Shown here piece by piece: positions 12,034 through 22,925 of a stretch of DNA of 43,260 nt. Below the pieces are notes generated by a model. The model saw nothing but the letters and a program-made list of their open reading frames with translations. It was not told the DNA's origin and did not search any database. Position numbers and translations under genes: made by a program. The stretch is from Saccoglossus kowalevskii (lineage: Eukaryota; Hemichordata; Enteropneusta; Harrimaniidae). The stretch covers positions 1 through 43,260 of the forward strand of contig NW_003116916.1 in assembly GCF_000003605.2 (NCBI RefSeq). The letters run 5' to 3'. Every line of letters starts with the position of its first letter. Positions within the stretch are counted from its first letter, which is position 1.

Positions 12034-12513
12034 GTCATGAACCACACAATATGAGTTGATAGCATGCCATGAACGACACAATATGAGTTGATAGCATCTC
12101 ATGAACACCACAATATGAGTTGATAGCATGTCATGAACCCCACAATATGAGTTGATAGCATGTCATGAACACCACAATATGAGTTGATAGCATGTCATGA
12201 ACACCACAATATGAGTTGATAGCATGTCATAAACCCCACAATATGAGTTGATAGCATGCCATGAACCACACAATATGAGTTGATAGCATGTCATGAACAC
12301 CACAATATGAGTTGATAGCATGTCATGAACACCACAATATGAGTTGATAGCATGTCATGAACACCACAATATGAGTTGATAGCATGTCATGAACACCACA
12401 ATATGAGTTGATAGCATGTCATGAACACCACAATATGAGTTGATAGCATGTCATGAACCCCACATTATGAGTTGATAGCATGTCATGAACACCACAATAT
12501 GAGTTGATAGCAT
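12034..12513. repeat. 15-unit block, distant copy of 3,477-3,956
   Basis: Same order as 3,477-3,956 at offset 8,557, with one difference noticed (gtcataa at 12,226). It is preceded by a gacag-marked cccc unit (12,002), as at 2,453 and 3,413. The gacag, cac, gcc-aacgac, ctc set also occurs at 20,076-20,203. Confidence 0.85.
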
Positions 12514-13185
12514 GTCATGAACCACACAATATGAGTTGATAGCATGTCATGAACCACACAATATGAGTTGATAGCATGTCATGAACACCACAATATGAGT
12601 TGATAGCATGTCATGAACACCACAATATGAGTTGATAGCATGTCATGAACACCACAATATGAGTTGATAGCATGTCATGAACCCCACAATATGAGTTGAT
12701 AGCATGTCATGAACCACACAATATGAGTTGATAGCATGTCATTATCCCCACAATATGAGTTGATAGCATGTCATGAACACCACAATATGAGTTGATAGCA
12801 TGTCATGAACCCCACAATATGAGTTGATAGCATGCCATGAACACCACAATATGAGTTGATAACATGTCATGAACACCACAATATGAGTTGATAGCATGCC
12901 ATGAACACCACAATATGAGTTGATAGCATCTCATGAACACCACAATATGAGTTGATAGCATGTCATGAACCCCACAATATGAGTTGATAGCATGTCATGA
13001 ACCACACAATATGAGTTGATAGCATGTCATAAACCACACAATATGAGTTGATAGCATGCCATGAACACCACAATATGAGTTGATAGCATCTCATGAACAC
13101 CACAATATGAGTTGATAGCATGTCATGAACACCACAATATGAGTTGATAGCATGTCATGAACACCACAATATGAGTTGATAGCAT
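12514..13185. repeat. Mixed-unit segment
   Basis: 32-bp units including gtcattatcccc (12,738), a gataac-marked unit near 12,860, gtcataa units and several gcc and ctc units. No length change and no other feature. Confidence 0.75.
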
Positions 13186-13921
13186 GTCATGAACCACACA
13201 ATATGAGTTGATAGCATGTCATAAACCCCACAATATGAGTTGATAGCATGTCATGAACCACACAATATGAGTTGATAGCATGTCATGAACACCACAATAT
13301 GAGTTGATAGCATGTCATGAACCACACAATATGAGTTGATAGCATGTCATGAACACCACAATATGAGTTGATAGCATGTCATGAACACCACAATATGAGT
13401 TGATAGCATGTCATGAACACCACAATATGAGTTGATAGCATGCCATGAACACCACAATATGAGTTGATAGTATGTCATGAACACCACAATATGAGTTGAT
13501 AGCATGCAATGAACACCACAATATGAGTTGATAGCATCTCATGAACCCCACATTGTGAGTTGATAGCATGTCATGAACACCACAATATGAGTTGATAGCA
13601 TGTCATGAACCCCACAATATGAGTTGATAGCATGCCATGAACCACACAATATGAGTTGATAGCATGTCATGAACCCCACAATATGAGTTGATAGCATGTC
13701 ATGAACCCCACAATATGAGTTGTTAGCATGTCATGAACACCACAATATGAGTTGATAGCATGTCATGAACACCACAATATGAGTTGATAGCATCTCATGA
13801 ACCCCACATTATGAGTTGATAGCATGTCATGAACCCCACAATATGAGTTGATAGCATGTCATGAACCCCACAATATGAGTTGATAGCATGTCATGAACCC
13901 CACAATATGAGTTGATAGCAT
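13186..13921. repeat. 23-unit block, copy 1 (matches 30,957-31,692)
   Basis: The order is cac, gtcataa-cccc, cac, cons, cac, three cons, gcc ending gatagtatg (13,442), cons, gcaatg, ctc-cccc with acattgtg (13,538), cons, cccc, gcc-cac, cccc, cccc with gttgttag (13,698), cons, cons, ctc-cccc-acatt, three cccc. The copy at offset 17,771 differs at one base noticed (ctc against gtc at 13,794/31,565). At 736 bp this is the longest near-identical distant pair I found. Confidence 0.9.
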
Positions 13922-14113
13922 GTCATGAACCCCACAATATGAGTTGATAGCATGTCATGAACCCCACAATATGAGTTGATAGCATGTCATGAACACCACA
14001 TTATGAGTTGATAGCATGTCATGAACACCACAATATGAGTTGATAGCATGTCATGAACACCACATTATGAGTTGATAGCATGTCATGAACACCACAATAT
14101 GAGTTGATAGCAT

Positions 14114-14241
14114 GCCATGAACCCCACAACATGAGTTGATAGCATGTCATGAACACCACAATATGAGTTGATAGCATGTCATGAACACCACAATATGAGT
14201 TGATAGCATGTCATGAACACCACAATATGAGTTGATAGCAT
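14114..14241. repeat. acaacatg-marked gcc unit and three cons (module start without the gcaatg part)
   Basis: A gcc-cccc unit with acaacatg is followed by three cons, as in module copies C, D, E and F, but then by ctc-cccc-acatt instead of the gcaat-marked ctc unit. It is preceded by an acatt unit two positions earlier (14,050), as at 22,958, 36,969, 39,562 and 41,963. It looks like a partial copy. Confidence 0.7.
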
Positions 14242-14497
14242 CTCATGAACCCCACATTATGAGTTGATAGCATGTCATGAACACCACAATATGAGTTGAT
14301 AGCATGTCATGAACCCCACAATATGAGTTGATAGCATGTCATGAACCACACAATATGAGTTGATAGCATGTCATGAACCCCACAATATGAGTTGATAGCA
14401 TGTCATGAACCCCACAATATGAGTTGATAGCATGTCATGAACCCCACAATATGAGTTGATAACATGTCATGAACCCCACAATATGAGTTGATAGCAT

Positions 14498-14977
14498 GTA
14501 ATGAACACCACAATATGAGTTGATAGCATGTCATGAACACCACAATATGAGTTGTTAGCATGTCATGAACACCACAATATGAGTTGATAACATGTCATGA
14601 ACCCCACAATATGAGTTGATAGCATGTCATGAACACCACAATATGAGTTGATAGCATGTCATGAACACCACAATATGAGTTGATAACATGTCATGAACCC
14701 CACAATATGAGTTGATAACATGTCATGAACCCCACAATATGAGTTGATAGCATGTAATGAACACCACAATATGAGTTGATAGCATGTCATGAACACCACA
14801 ATATGAGTTGATAGCATGTCATGAACACCACAATATGAGTTGATAACATGTCACGAACACCACAATATGAGTTGATAGCATGTCACGAACCCCACAATAT
14901 GAGTTGATAGCATCTCATGAACACCACAATATGAGTTGATAGCATCTCATGAACACCACAATATGAGTTGATAGCAT
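14498..14977. repeat. gtaatg and gataac unit cluster
   Basis: gtaatg units at 14,498 and 14,754 are eight units apart. Units ending gataacat (G to A at position 29) occur several times between them, and gtcacg occurs at 14,850 and 14,882. The only other dense gtaatg/gataac cluster is at 40,587-41,034, so the two are probably related by copying. Confidence 0.75.
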
Positions 14978-15008
14978 GTCATGAACCCACAATATGAGTT
15001 GATAGCAT
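14978..15008. repeat. 31-bp unit, one base lost in the aac-ccac run
   Basis: The unit reads gtcatgaacccac; one base at position 10 or in the following C run (14,986-14,988) is missing. Downstream phase shifts by one. Confidence 0.95.
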
Positions 15009-15200
15009 GTCATGAACACCACAATATGAGTTGATAGCATGTCATGAACACCACAATATGAGTTGATAGCATGCAATGAACCCCACAATATGAGTTGATA
15101 GCATCTCATGAACCCCACATTATGAGTTGATAGCATCTCATGAACCCCACATTATGAGTTGATAGCATGTCATGAACCCCACAATATGAGTTGATAGCAT

Positions 15201-15552
15201 GTCATGAACACCACAATATGAGTTGATAGCATGTCATGAACACCACAATATGAGTTGATAGCATGTCATGAACACCACAATATGAGTTGATAGCATGTCA
15301 TGAACACCACAATATGAGTTGATAGCATGTCATGAACACCACAATATGAGTTGATAGCATGTCATGAACACCACAATATGAGTTGATAGCATGTCATGAA
15401 CACCACAATATGAGTTGATAGCATGTCATGAACACCACAATATGAGTTGATAGCATGTCATGAACACCACAATATGAGTTGATAGCATGTCATGAACACC
15501 ACAATATGAGTTGATAGCATGTCATGAACACCACAATATGAGTTGATAGCAT
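15201..15552. repeat. Run of 11 identical majority units
   Basis: Eleven consecutive majority units start at 15,201, with a cccc-acatt unit next at 15,553. It equals the run at 4,656 in length and in both flanking units, which could be shared origin or coincidence. Confidence 0.85.
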
Positions 15553-16000
15553 GTCATGAACCCCACATTATGAGTTGATAGCATGTCATGAACACCACAA
15601 TATGAGTTGATAGCATGTCATGAACCACACAATATGAGTTGATAGCATGTCATGAACCACACAATATGAGTTGATAGCATGCCATGAACACCACATTATG
15701 AGTTGATAGCATGTCATGAACACCACAATATGAGTTGATAGCATGTCATGAACACCACAATATGAGTTGATAGCATGTCATGAACACCACAATATGAGTT
15801 GATAGCATGTCATGAACACCACAATATGAGTTGATAGCATGTCATGAACCACACAATATGAGTTGATAGCATGCCATGAACCACACAATATGAGTTGATA
15901 GCATCTCATGAACACCACAATATGAGTTGATAGCATGTCATGAACACCACAATATGAGTTGATAGCATGTCATGAACACCACAATATGAGTTGATAGCAT
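15553..16000. repeat. Units related to 1,237-1,480
   Basis: The order is cccc-acatt, cons, cac, cac, gcc-acatt (15,681), four cons, cac, gcc-cac, ctc, cons, cons. It resembles 1,237 onward, 9,057 onward and 35,561 onward with small differences, so it belongs to one recurrent family. Confidence 0.7.
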
Positions 16001-16384
16001 GCCATGAACCCCACATTATGAGTTGATAGCATGTCATGAACCACACAATATGAGTTGATAGCATGCCATGAACACCACAATATGAGTTGATAGCATGTCA
16101 TGAACCACACAATATGAGTTGATAGCATCTCATGAACACCACAATATGAGTTGATAGCATGTCATGAACACCACAATATGAGTTGATAGCATGCCATGAA
16201 CCCCACGTTATGAGTTGATAGCATGTCATGAACCACACAATATGAGTTGATAGCATGCCATGAACCACACAATATGAGTTGATAGCATGTTATGAACCAC
16301 ACAATATGAGTTGATAGCATCTCATGAACACCACAATATGAGTTGATAGCATGTCATGAACCCCACAATATGAGTTGATAGCAT
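16001..16384. repeat. 192-bp hexamer repeated twice in tandem
   Basis: The order gcc-cccc-acatt, cac, gcc, cac, ctc, cons starts at 16,001. It recurs at 16,193 with acgtt for acatt, gttatg at 16,289 and cccc for the last unit. Six units make the local higher-order period. Confidence 0.8.
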
Positions 16385-16736
16385 GCCATGAACACCACAA
16401 TATGAGTTGATAGCATCTCATGAACCCCACAATATGAGTTGATAGCATGTCATGAACACCACAATATGAGTTGATAGCATGTCATGAACACCACAATATG
16501 AGTTGATAGCATGTCATGAACACCACAATATGAGTTGATAGCATGTCATGAACACCACAATATGAGTTGATAGCATGTCATGAACACCACAATATGAGTT
16601 GATAGCATGTCGTGAACACCGCAATATGAGTTGATAGCATGTCATGAACACCACAATATGAGTTGATAGCATGTCATGAACACCACAATATGAGTTGATA
16701 GCATGTCATGAACCACACAATATGAGTTGATAGCAT

Positions 16737-17312
16737 GTCATGAACACCACAATATGAGTTGATAGCATGTCATGAACACCACAATATGAGTTGATAGCAT
16801 GTCATGAACCACACAATATGAGTTGATAGCATCTCATGAACACCACAATATGAGTTGATAGCATGTCATGAACACCACAATATGAGTTGATAGCATGTCA
16901 TGAACCCCACAATATGAGTTGATAGCATGTCATGAACACCACAATATTAGTTGATAGCATGTCATGAACACCACAATATGAGTTGATAGCATGTCATGAA
17001 CACCACAATATGAGTTGATAGCATGTCATGAACACCACAATATGAGTTGATAGCATGTCATGAACACCACAATATGAGTTGATAGCATGTCGTGAACACC
17101 ACAATATGAGTTGATAGCATGTCATGAACCCCACAATATGAGTTGATAGCATGTCATGAACACCACAATATGAGTTGATAGCATGTCATGAACACCACAA
17201 TATGAGTTGATAGCATGTCATGAACCCCACAATATGAGTTGATAGCATGTCATGAACACCACAATATGAGTTGATAGCATGTCATGAACACCACAATATG
17301 AGTTGATAGCAT
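16737..17312. repeat. 18-unit higher-order block, copy 2 (identical to 1,397-1,972)
   Basis: Contains the same attag (16,929) and gtcgtg (17,089) marks in the same places as copy 1. The left neighbour is a cac unit (gcc-acatt in copy 1) and the right neighbour is gcc-cac, so the shared part is bounded on both sides within unit resolution. Confidence 0.9.
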
Positions 17313-17504
17313 GCCATGAACCACACAATATGAGTTGATAGCATCTCATGAACACCACAATATGAGTTGATAGCATGTCATGAACACCACAATATGAGTT
17401 GATAGCATGTCATGAACCCCACAATATGAGTTGATAGCATGTCATGAACCCCACAATATGAGTTGATAGCAAGCCATGAACCACACAATATGAGTTGATA
17501 GCAT

Positions 17505-17888
17505 GTCATGAACACCACAATATGAGTTGATAGCATGTCATGAACCCCACAATATGAGTTGATAGCATGTCATGAACACCACAATATGAGTTGATAGCAA
17601 GCCATGAACCACACAATATGAGTTGATAGCATGTCATGAACACCACAATATGAGTTGATAGCATGTCATGAACCCCACATTGTGAGTTGATAGCATGTCA
17701 TGAGCCACACAATATGAGTTGATACCATGTCATGAACCCCACAATATGAGTTGATAGCATGTCATGAACCCCACAATATGAGTTGATAGCAAGCCATGAA
17801 CCACACAATATGAGTTGATAGCAAGCCATGAACACCACAATATGAGTTGATAGCATGTCATGAACACCACAATATGAGTTGATAGCAT
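17505..17888. repeat. 12-unit block with aag marks, copy 2
   Basis: Matches 6,480-6,863 at offset 11,025, with gatacc at the end of the unit starting at 17,697 and gcaag before 17,601, 17,793 and 17,825. The unit at 17,665 reads acattgtg and that at 17,697 gagcc. A further gcaag gcc-cac unit at 17,473 precedes it. Confidence 0.88.
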
Positions 17889-18848
17889 GTCATGAACCAC
17901 ACAATATGAGTTGATAGCATGTCATGAACCACACAATATGAGTTGATAGCATGTCATGAACACCACAATATGAGTTGATAGCATGTCATGAACACCACAA
18001 TATGAGTTGATAGCATGTCATGAACACCACATTATGAGTTGATAGCATGTCATGAACACCACAATATGAGTTGATAGCATGTCATGAACACCACAATATG
18101 AGTTGATAGCATGTCATGAACACCACAATATGAGTTGATAGCATGTCATGAACACCACATTATGAGTTGATAGCATCTCATGAACACCACAATATGAGTT
18201 GATAGCATGTCATGAACACCACAATATGAGTTGATAGCATGTCATGAACACCACAATATGAGTTGATAGCATGTCATGCACCACACAATATGAGTTGATA
18301 GCATGTCATGAACCCCACAATATGAGTTGATAGCATGTCATGAACCACACAATATGAGTTGATAGCATGTCATGAACACCACAATATGAGTTGATAGCAT
18401 GTCATGAACACCACAATATGAGTTGATAGCATGTCATGAACCCCACAATATGAGTTGATAGCATGTCATGAACACCACAATATGAGTTGATAGCATGTCA
18501 TGAACCCCACAATATGAGTTGATAGCATGTCATGAACACCACAATATGAGTTGATAGCATGTCGTGAACCACACAATATGAGTTGATAGCATGTCATGAA
18601 CCACACAATATGAGTTGATAGCATGTCATGAACCCCACATTATGAGTTGATAGCATGTCATGAACACCACAATATGAGTTGATAGCATGTCATGAACTCC
18701 ACAATATGAGTTGATAGCATGTCATGAACACCACAATATGAGTTGATAGCATGTCATGAACACCACAATATGAGTTGATAGCATGTCATGAACACCACAA
18801 TATGAGTTGATAGCATGTCATGAACCCCACAATATGAGTTGATAGCAT
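17889..18848. repeat. Mixed-unit segment
   Basis: 32-bp units, mostly cons and cac, with gtcatgcaccac near 18,286, one gtcgtg-cac unit near 18,560 and several acatt units. No other feature. Confidence 0.75.
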
Positions 18849-18878
18849 GTCATGAACCACACAATGAGTTGATAGCAT
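18849..18878. repeat. 30-bp unit, two bases lost
   Basis: A cac unit reads acaatgag instead of acaatatgag, losing one AT of the ATAT run at 18,864-18,866. This is a simple dinucleotide slippage. Confidence 0.95.
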
Positions 18879-19006
18879 GTCATGAACCCCACAATATGAG
18901 TTGATAGCATGTCATGAACCCCACAATATGAGTTGATAGCATGTCATGAACCACACAATATGAGTTGATAGCATGTCATGAAAACCACAATATGAGTTGA
19001 TAGCAT

Positions 19007-19049
19007 CTCATGAACACCACAATATGAGTTGATAGTGAGTTGATAGCAT
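19007..19049. repeat. 43-bp unit with an 11-base tandem duplication
   Basis: The bases tgagttgatag at 19,025-19,035 are repeated at 19,036-19,046 inside a ctc unit. The same arrangement could also be read as the loss of 21 bases between two units. The following unit is the rare gtcatgcaccac form (19,050). This is the only internal duplication in the window. Confidence 0.93.
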
Positions 19050-19881
19050 GTCATGCACCACACAATATGAGTTGATAGCATGTCATGAACACCACAATAT
19101 GAGTTGATAGCATGTCATGAACACCACAATATGAGTTGATAGCATGTCATGAACACCACAATATGAGTTGATAGCATGTCATGAACACCACAATATGAGT
19201 TGATAGCATGTCATGAACACCACAATATGAGTTGATAGCATGTCATGAACACCACAATATGAGTTGATAGCATGTCATGAACACCACAATATGAGTTGAT
19301 AGCATGTCATGAACCACACAATATGAGTTGATAGCATGTCATGAACACCACAATATGAGTTGATAGCATGTCATGAACCACACAATATGAGTTGATAGCA
19401 TGTCATGAACACCACAATATGAGTTGATAGCATGTCATGAACACCACAATATGAGTTGATAGCATGTCATGAACACCACAATATGAGTTGATAGCATGTC
19501 ATGCACCACACAATATGAGTTGATAGCATGTCATGAACACCACAATATGAGTTGATAGCATGTCATGAACCACACAATATGAGTTGATAGCATGTCATGA
19601 ACACCACAATATGAGTTGATAGCATGTCATGAACCACACAATATGAGTTGATAGCATGTCATGAACACCACAATATGAGTTGATAGCATGTCATGAACAC
19701 CACAATATGAGTTGATAGCATGTCATGAACACCACAATATGAGTTGATAGCATGTCATGAACACCACAATATGAGTTGATAGCATGTCATGAACACCACA
19801 ATATGAGTTGATAGCATGTCATGAACCCCACATTATGAGTTGATAGCATGTCATGAACCCCACAATATGAGTTGATAGCAT

Positions 19882-19947
19882 GTCATGAACCACCACAATA
19901 TGAGTTGATAGCATGTCATGAACCACCACAATATGAGTTGATAGCAT
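19882..19947. repeat. Two adjacent 33-bp units with the same C insertion
   Basis: Both units read gaaccaccacaat, one C more than the majority. The starts are 19,882 and 19,915. The insertion is seen nowhere else, so the simplest explanation is one insertion followed by tandem duplication of that unit. Confidence 0.93.
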
Positions 19948-20075
19948 GTCATGAACACCACAATATGAGTTGATAGCATCTCATGAACACCACAATATGA
20001 GTTGATAGCATGTCATGAACACCACAATATGAGTTGATAGCATGTCATGAACCCCACAATATGAGTTGATAGCAT

Positions 20076-20203
20076 GTCATGAACCCCACAATATGAGTTG
20101 ACAGCATGTCATGAACCACACAATATGAGTTGATAGCATGCCATGAACGACACAATATGAGTTGATAGCATCTCATGAACACCACAATATGAGTTGATAG
20201 CAT
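20076..20203. repeat. gacag / aacgac four-unit mark
   Basis: The order cccc with gacag, cac, gcc-aacgac, ctc is the same four-unit set as at 2,453 and 12,002. At 3,413 it has one extra cccc unit. It anchors this stretch to that duplication family. Confidence 0.8.
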
Positions 20204-21323
20204 GTCATGAACACCACAATATGAGTTGATAGCATGTCATGAACACCACAATATGAGTTGATAGCATGTCATGAACCCCACAATATGAGTTGATAGCATG
20301 TCATGAACCACACAATATGAGTTGATAGCATGCCATGAACCACACAATATGAGTTGATAGCATGTCATGAACACCACAATATGAGTTGATAGCATGTCAT
20401 GAACACCACAATATGAGTTGATAGCATGTCATGAACACCACAATATGAGTTGATAGCATGTCATGAACCCCACAATATGAGTTGATAGCATGTCATGAAC
20501 CCCACAATATGAGTTGATAGCATGTCATGAACACCACAATATGAGTTGATAGCATGTCATGAACACCACAATATGAGTTGATAGCATGTCATGAACACCA
20601 CAATATGAGTTGATAGCATGTCATGAACACCACAATATGAGTTGATAGCATGTCATGAACCACACAATATGAGTTGATAGCATGTCATGAACACCACAAT
20701 ATGAGTTGATAGCATGTCATGAACCCCACAATATGAGTTGATAGCATGTCATGAACCCCACAATATGAGTTGATAGCATGTCATGAACACCACAATATGA
20801 GTTGATAGCATGTCATGAACACCACAATATGAGTTGATAGCATGTCATGAACACCACAATATGAGTTGATAGCATGTCATGAACCCCACAATATGAGTTG
20901 ATAGCATGTCATGAACACCACAATATGAGTTGATAGCATGTCATGAACACCACAATATGAGTTGATAGCATGTTATGAACACCACAATATGAGTTGATAG
21001 CATGTCATGAACACCACAATATGAGTTGATAGCATGTCATGAACACCACAATATGAGTTGATAGCATGTCATGAACACCACAATATGAGTTGATAGCATC
21101 TCATGAACACCGCAATATGAGTTGATAGCATGTCATGAACCCCACAATATGAGTTGATAGCATGTCATGAACACCACAATATGAGTTGATAGCATCTCAT
21201 GAACACCGCAATATGAGTTGATAGCATGTCATGAACACCACAATATGAGTTGATAGCATCTCATGAACACCGCAATATGAGTTGATAGCATGTCATGAAC
21301 CCCACAATATGAGTTGATAGCAT

Positions 21324-21356
21324 GTCATGAACACCACAATATGAGTTGAATAGCAT
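21324..21356. repeat. 33-bp unit, extra A in gttgaatag
   Basis: One A is inserted at 21,349-21,350, directly before a gcaatg unit. The other module copies lack it here, so it is private to copy A, although the same base change recurs at 21,766 in another unit of the same copy. Confidence 0.95.
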
Positions 21357-21740
21357 GCAATGAACACCACAATATGAGTTGATAGCATGTCATGAACACC
21401 ACAATATGAGTTGATAGCATGCAATGAACCCCACAATATGAGTTGATAGCATATCATGAACACCACAATATGAGTTGATAACATGTCATGAACCCCACAA
21501 TATGAGTTGATAGCATGCCATGAACACCACAATATGAGTTGATAACATGTCATGAACACCACAATATGAGTTGATAGCATGCCATGAACACCACAATATG
21601 AGTTGATAGCATCTCATGAACACCACAATATGAGTTGATAGCATGTCATGAACCCCACAATATGAGTTGATAGCATGTCATGAACCACACAATATGAGTT
21701 GATAGCATGTCATGAACCACACAATATGAGTTGATAGCAT

Positions 21741-21773
21741 GCCATGAACACCACAATATGAGTTGAATAGCAT
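21741..21773. repeat. 33-bp gcc unit, extra A in gttgaatag, shared with 37,769
   Basis: An extra A lies at 21,766-21,767 in a gcc unit followed by ctc. The unit at 37,769 has the same insertion, and the surrounding ten units (21,613-21,933 and 37,641-37,961, offset 16,028) have the same order. The shared insertion shows descent by duplication. Confidence 0.93.
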
Positions 21774-22029
21774 CTCATGAACACCACAATATGAGTTGAT
21801 AGCATGTCATGAACCACACAATATGAGGTGATAGCATGTCATGAACCACACAATATGAGTTGATAGCATGTCATGAACCCCACAATATGAGTTGATAGCA
21901 TGTCATGAACCACACAATATGAGTTGATAGCATGTCATGAACCACACAATATGAGTTGATAGCATGCCATGAACACCACAATATGAGTTGATAGCATCTC
22001 ATGAACACCACAATATGAGTTGATAGCAT

Positions 22030-22765
22030 GTCATGAACACCACAATATGAGTTGATAGCATGTCATGAACACCACAATATGAGTTGATAGCATGTCATGA
22101 ACACCACAATATGAGTTGATAGCATGTCATGAACACCACAATATGAGTTGATAGCATGTCATGAACACCACAATATGAGTTGATAGCATGTCATGAACAC
22201 CACAATATGAGTTGATAGCATGTCATGAACCACACAATATGAGTTGATAGCATGTCATGAACCACACAATATGAGTTGATAGCATGTCATGAACCCCACA
22301 ATATGAGTTGATAGCATGCCATGAACACCACAATATGAGTTGATAGCATGTCATGAACCACACAATATGAGTTGATAGCATGTCATGAACACCACAATAT
22401 GAGTTGATAGCATGTCATGAACCACACAATATGAGTTGATAGCATGCCATGAACACCACAATATGAGTTGATAGCATGTCATGAACCACACAATATGAGT
22501 TGATAGCATGTCATGAACACCACAATATGAGTTGATAGCATGTCATAAACCCCACAATATGAGTTGATAGCATGTCATGAACCACACAATATGAGTTGAT
22601 AGCATGTCATGAACACCACAATATGAGTTGATAGCATGTCATGAACCACACAATATGAGTTGATAGCATGTCATGAACCACACAATATGAGTTGATAGCA
22701 TGTCATGAACCCCACAATATGAGTTGATAGCATGCCATGAACACCACAATATGAGTTGATAGCAT
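22030..22765. repeat. Mixed-unit segment rich in cac and gtcataa
   Basis: Six cons in a row from 22,030, then alternating cac, cons, gcc and one gtcataa-cccc unit near 22,542. No length change and no other feature. Confidence 0.75.
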
Positions 22766-22925
22766 GTCATGAACACCACAATATGAGTGGATAGCATGTC
22801 ATGAACCCCACAATATGAGTTGATAGCATCTCATGAACCCCACAATATGAGTTGATAGCATGTCATGAACCCCACAATATGAGTTGATAGCATGTCATGA
22901 ACCCCACAATATGAGTTGATAGCAT
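22766..22925. repeat. Five-unit gagtgg block, copy 1 (matches 41,195-41,354)
   Basis: A cons unit with gagtggatag is followed by cccc, ctc-cccc, cccc, cccc. The same five units stand at 41,195. The gagtgg mark otherwise appears only in the aaaacc units at 4,021 and 25,741. Confidence 0.75.

Larger units (their letters stand above)
21260..21965. repeat. gcaatg module, copy A
   Basis: The order is ctc with gcaat (21,260), cccc, cons with an extra A (21,324), gcaatg (21,357), cons, gcaatg-cccc, a unit starting atcatg (21,453), gataac cccc, gcc, gataac cons, gcc, ctc, cccc, cac, cac, gcc with an extra A (21,741), ctc, cac, cac, cccc, cac. The atcatg unit is shared with copy B. The gttgaatag insertion at 21,741 is shared with copy C. 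The gcaat ctc unit is also present singly just upstream. Confidence 0.85.
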
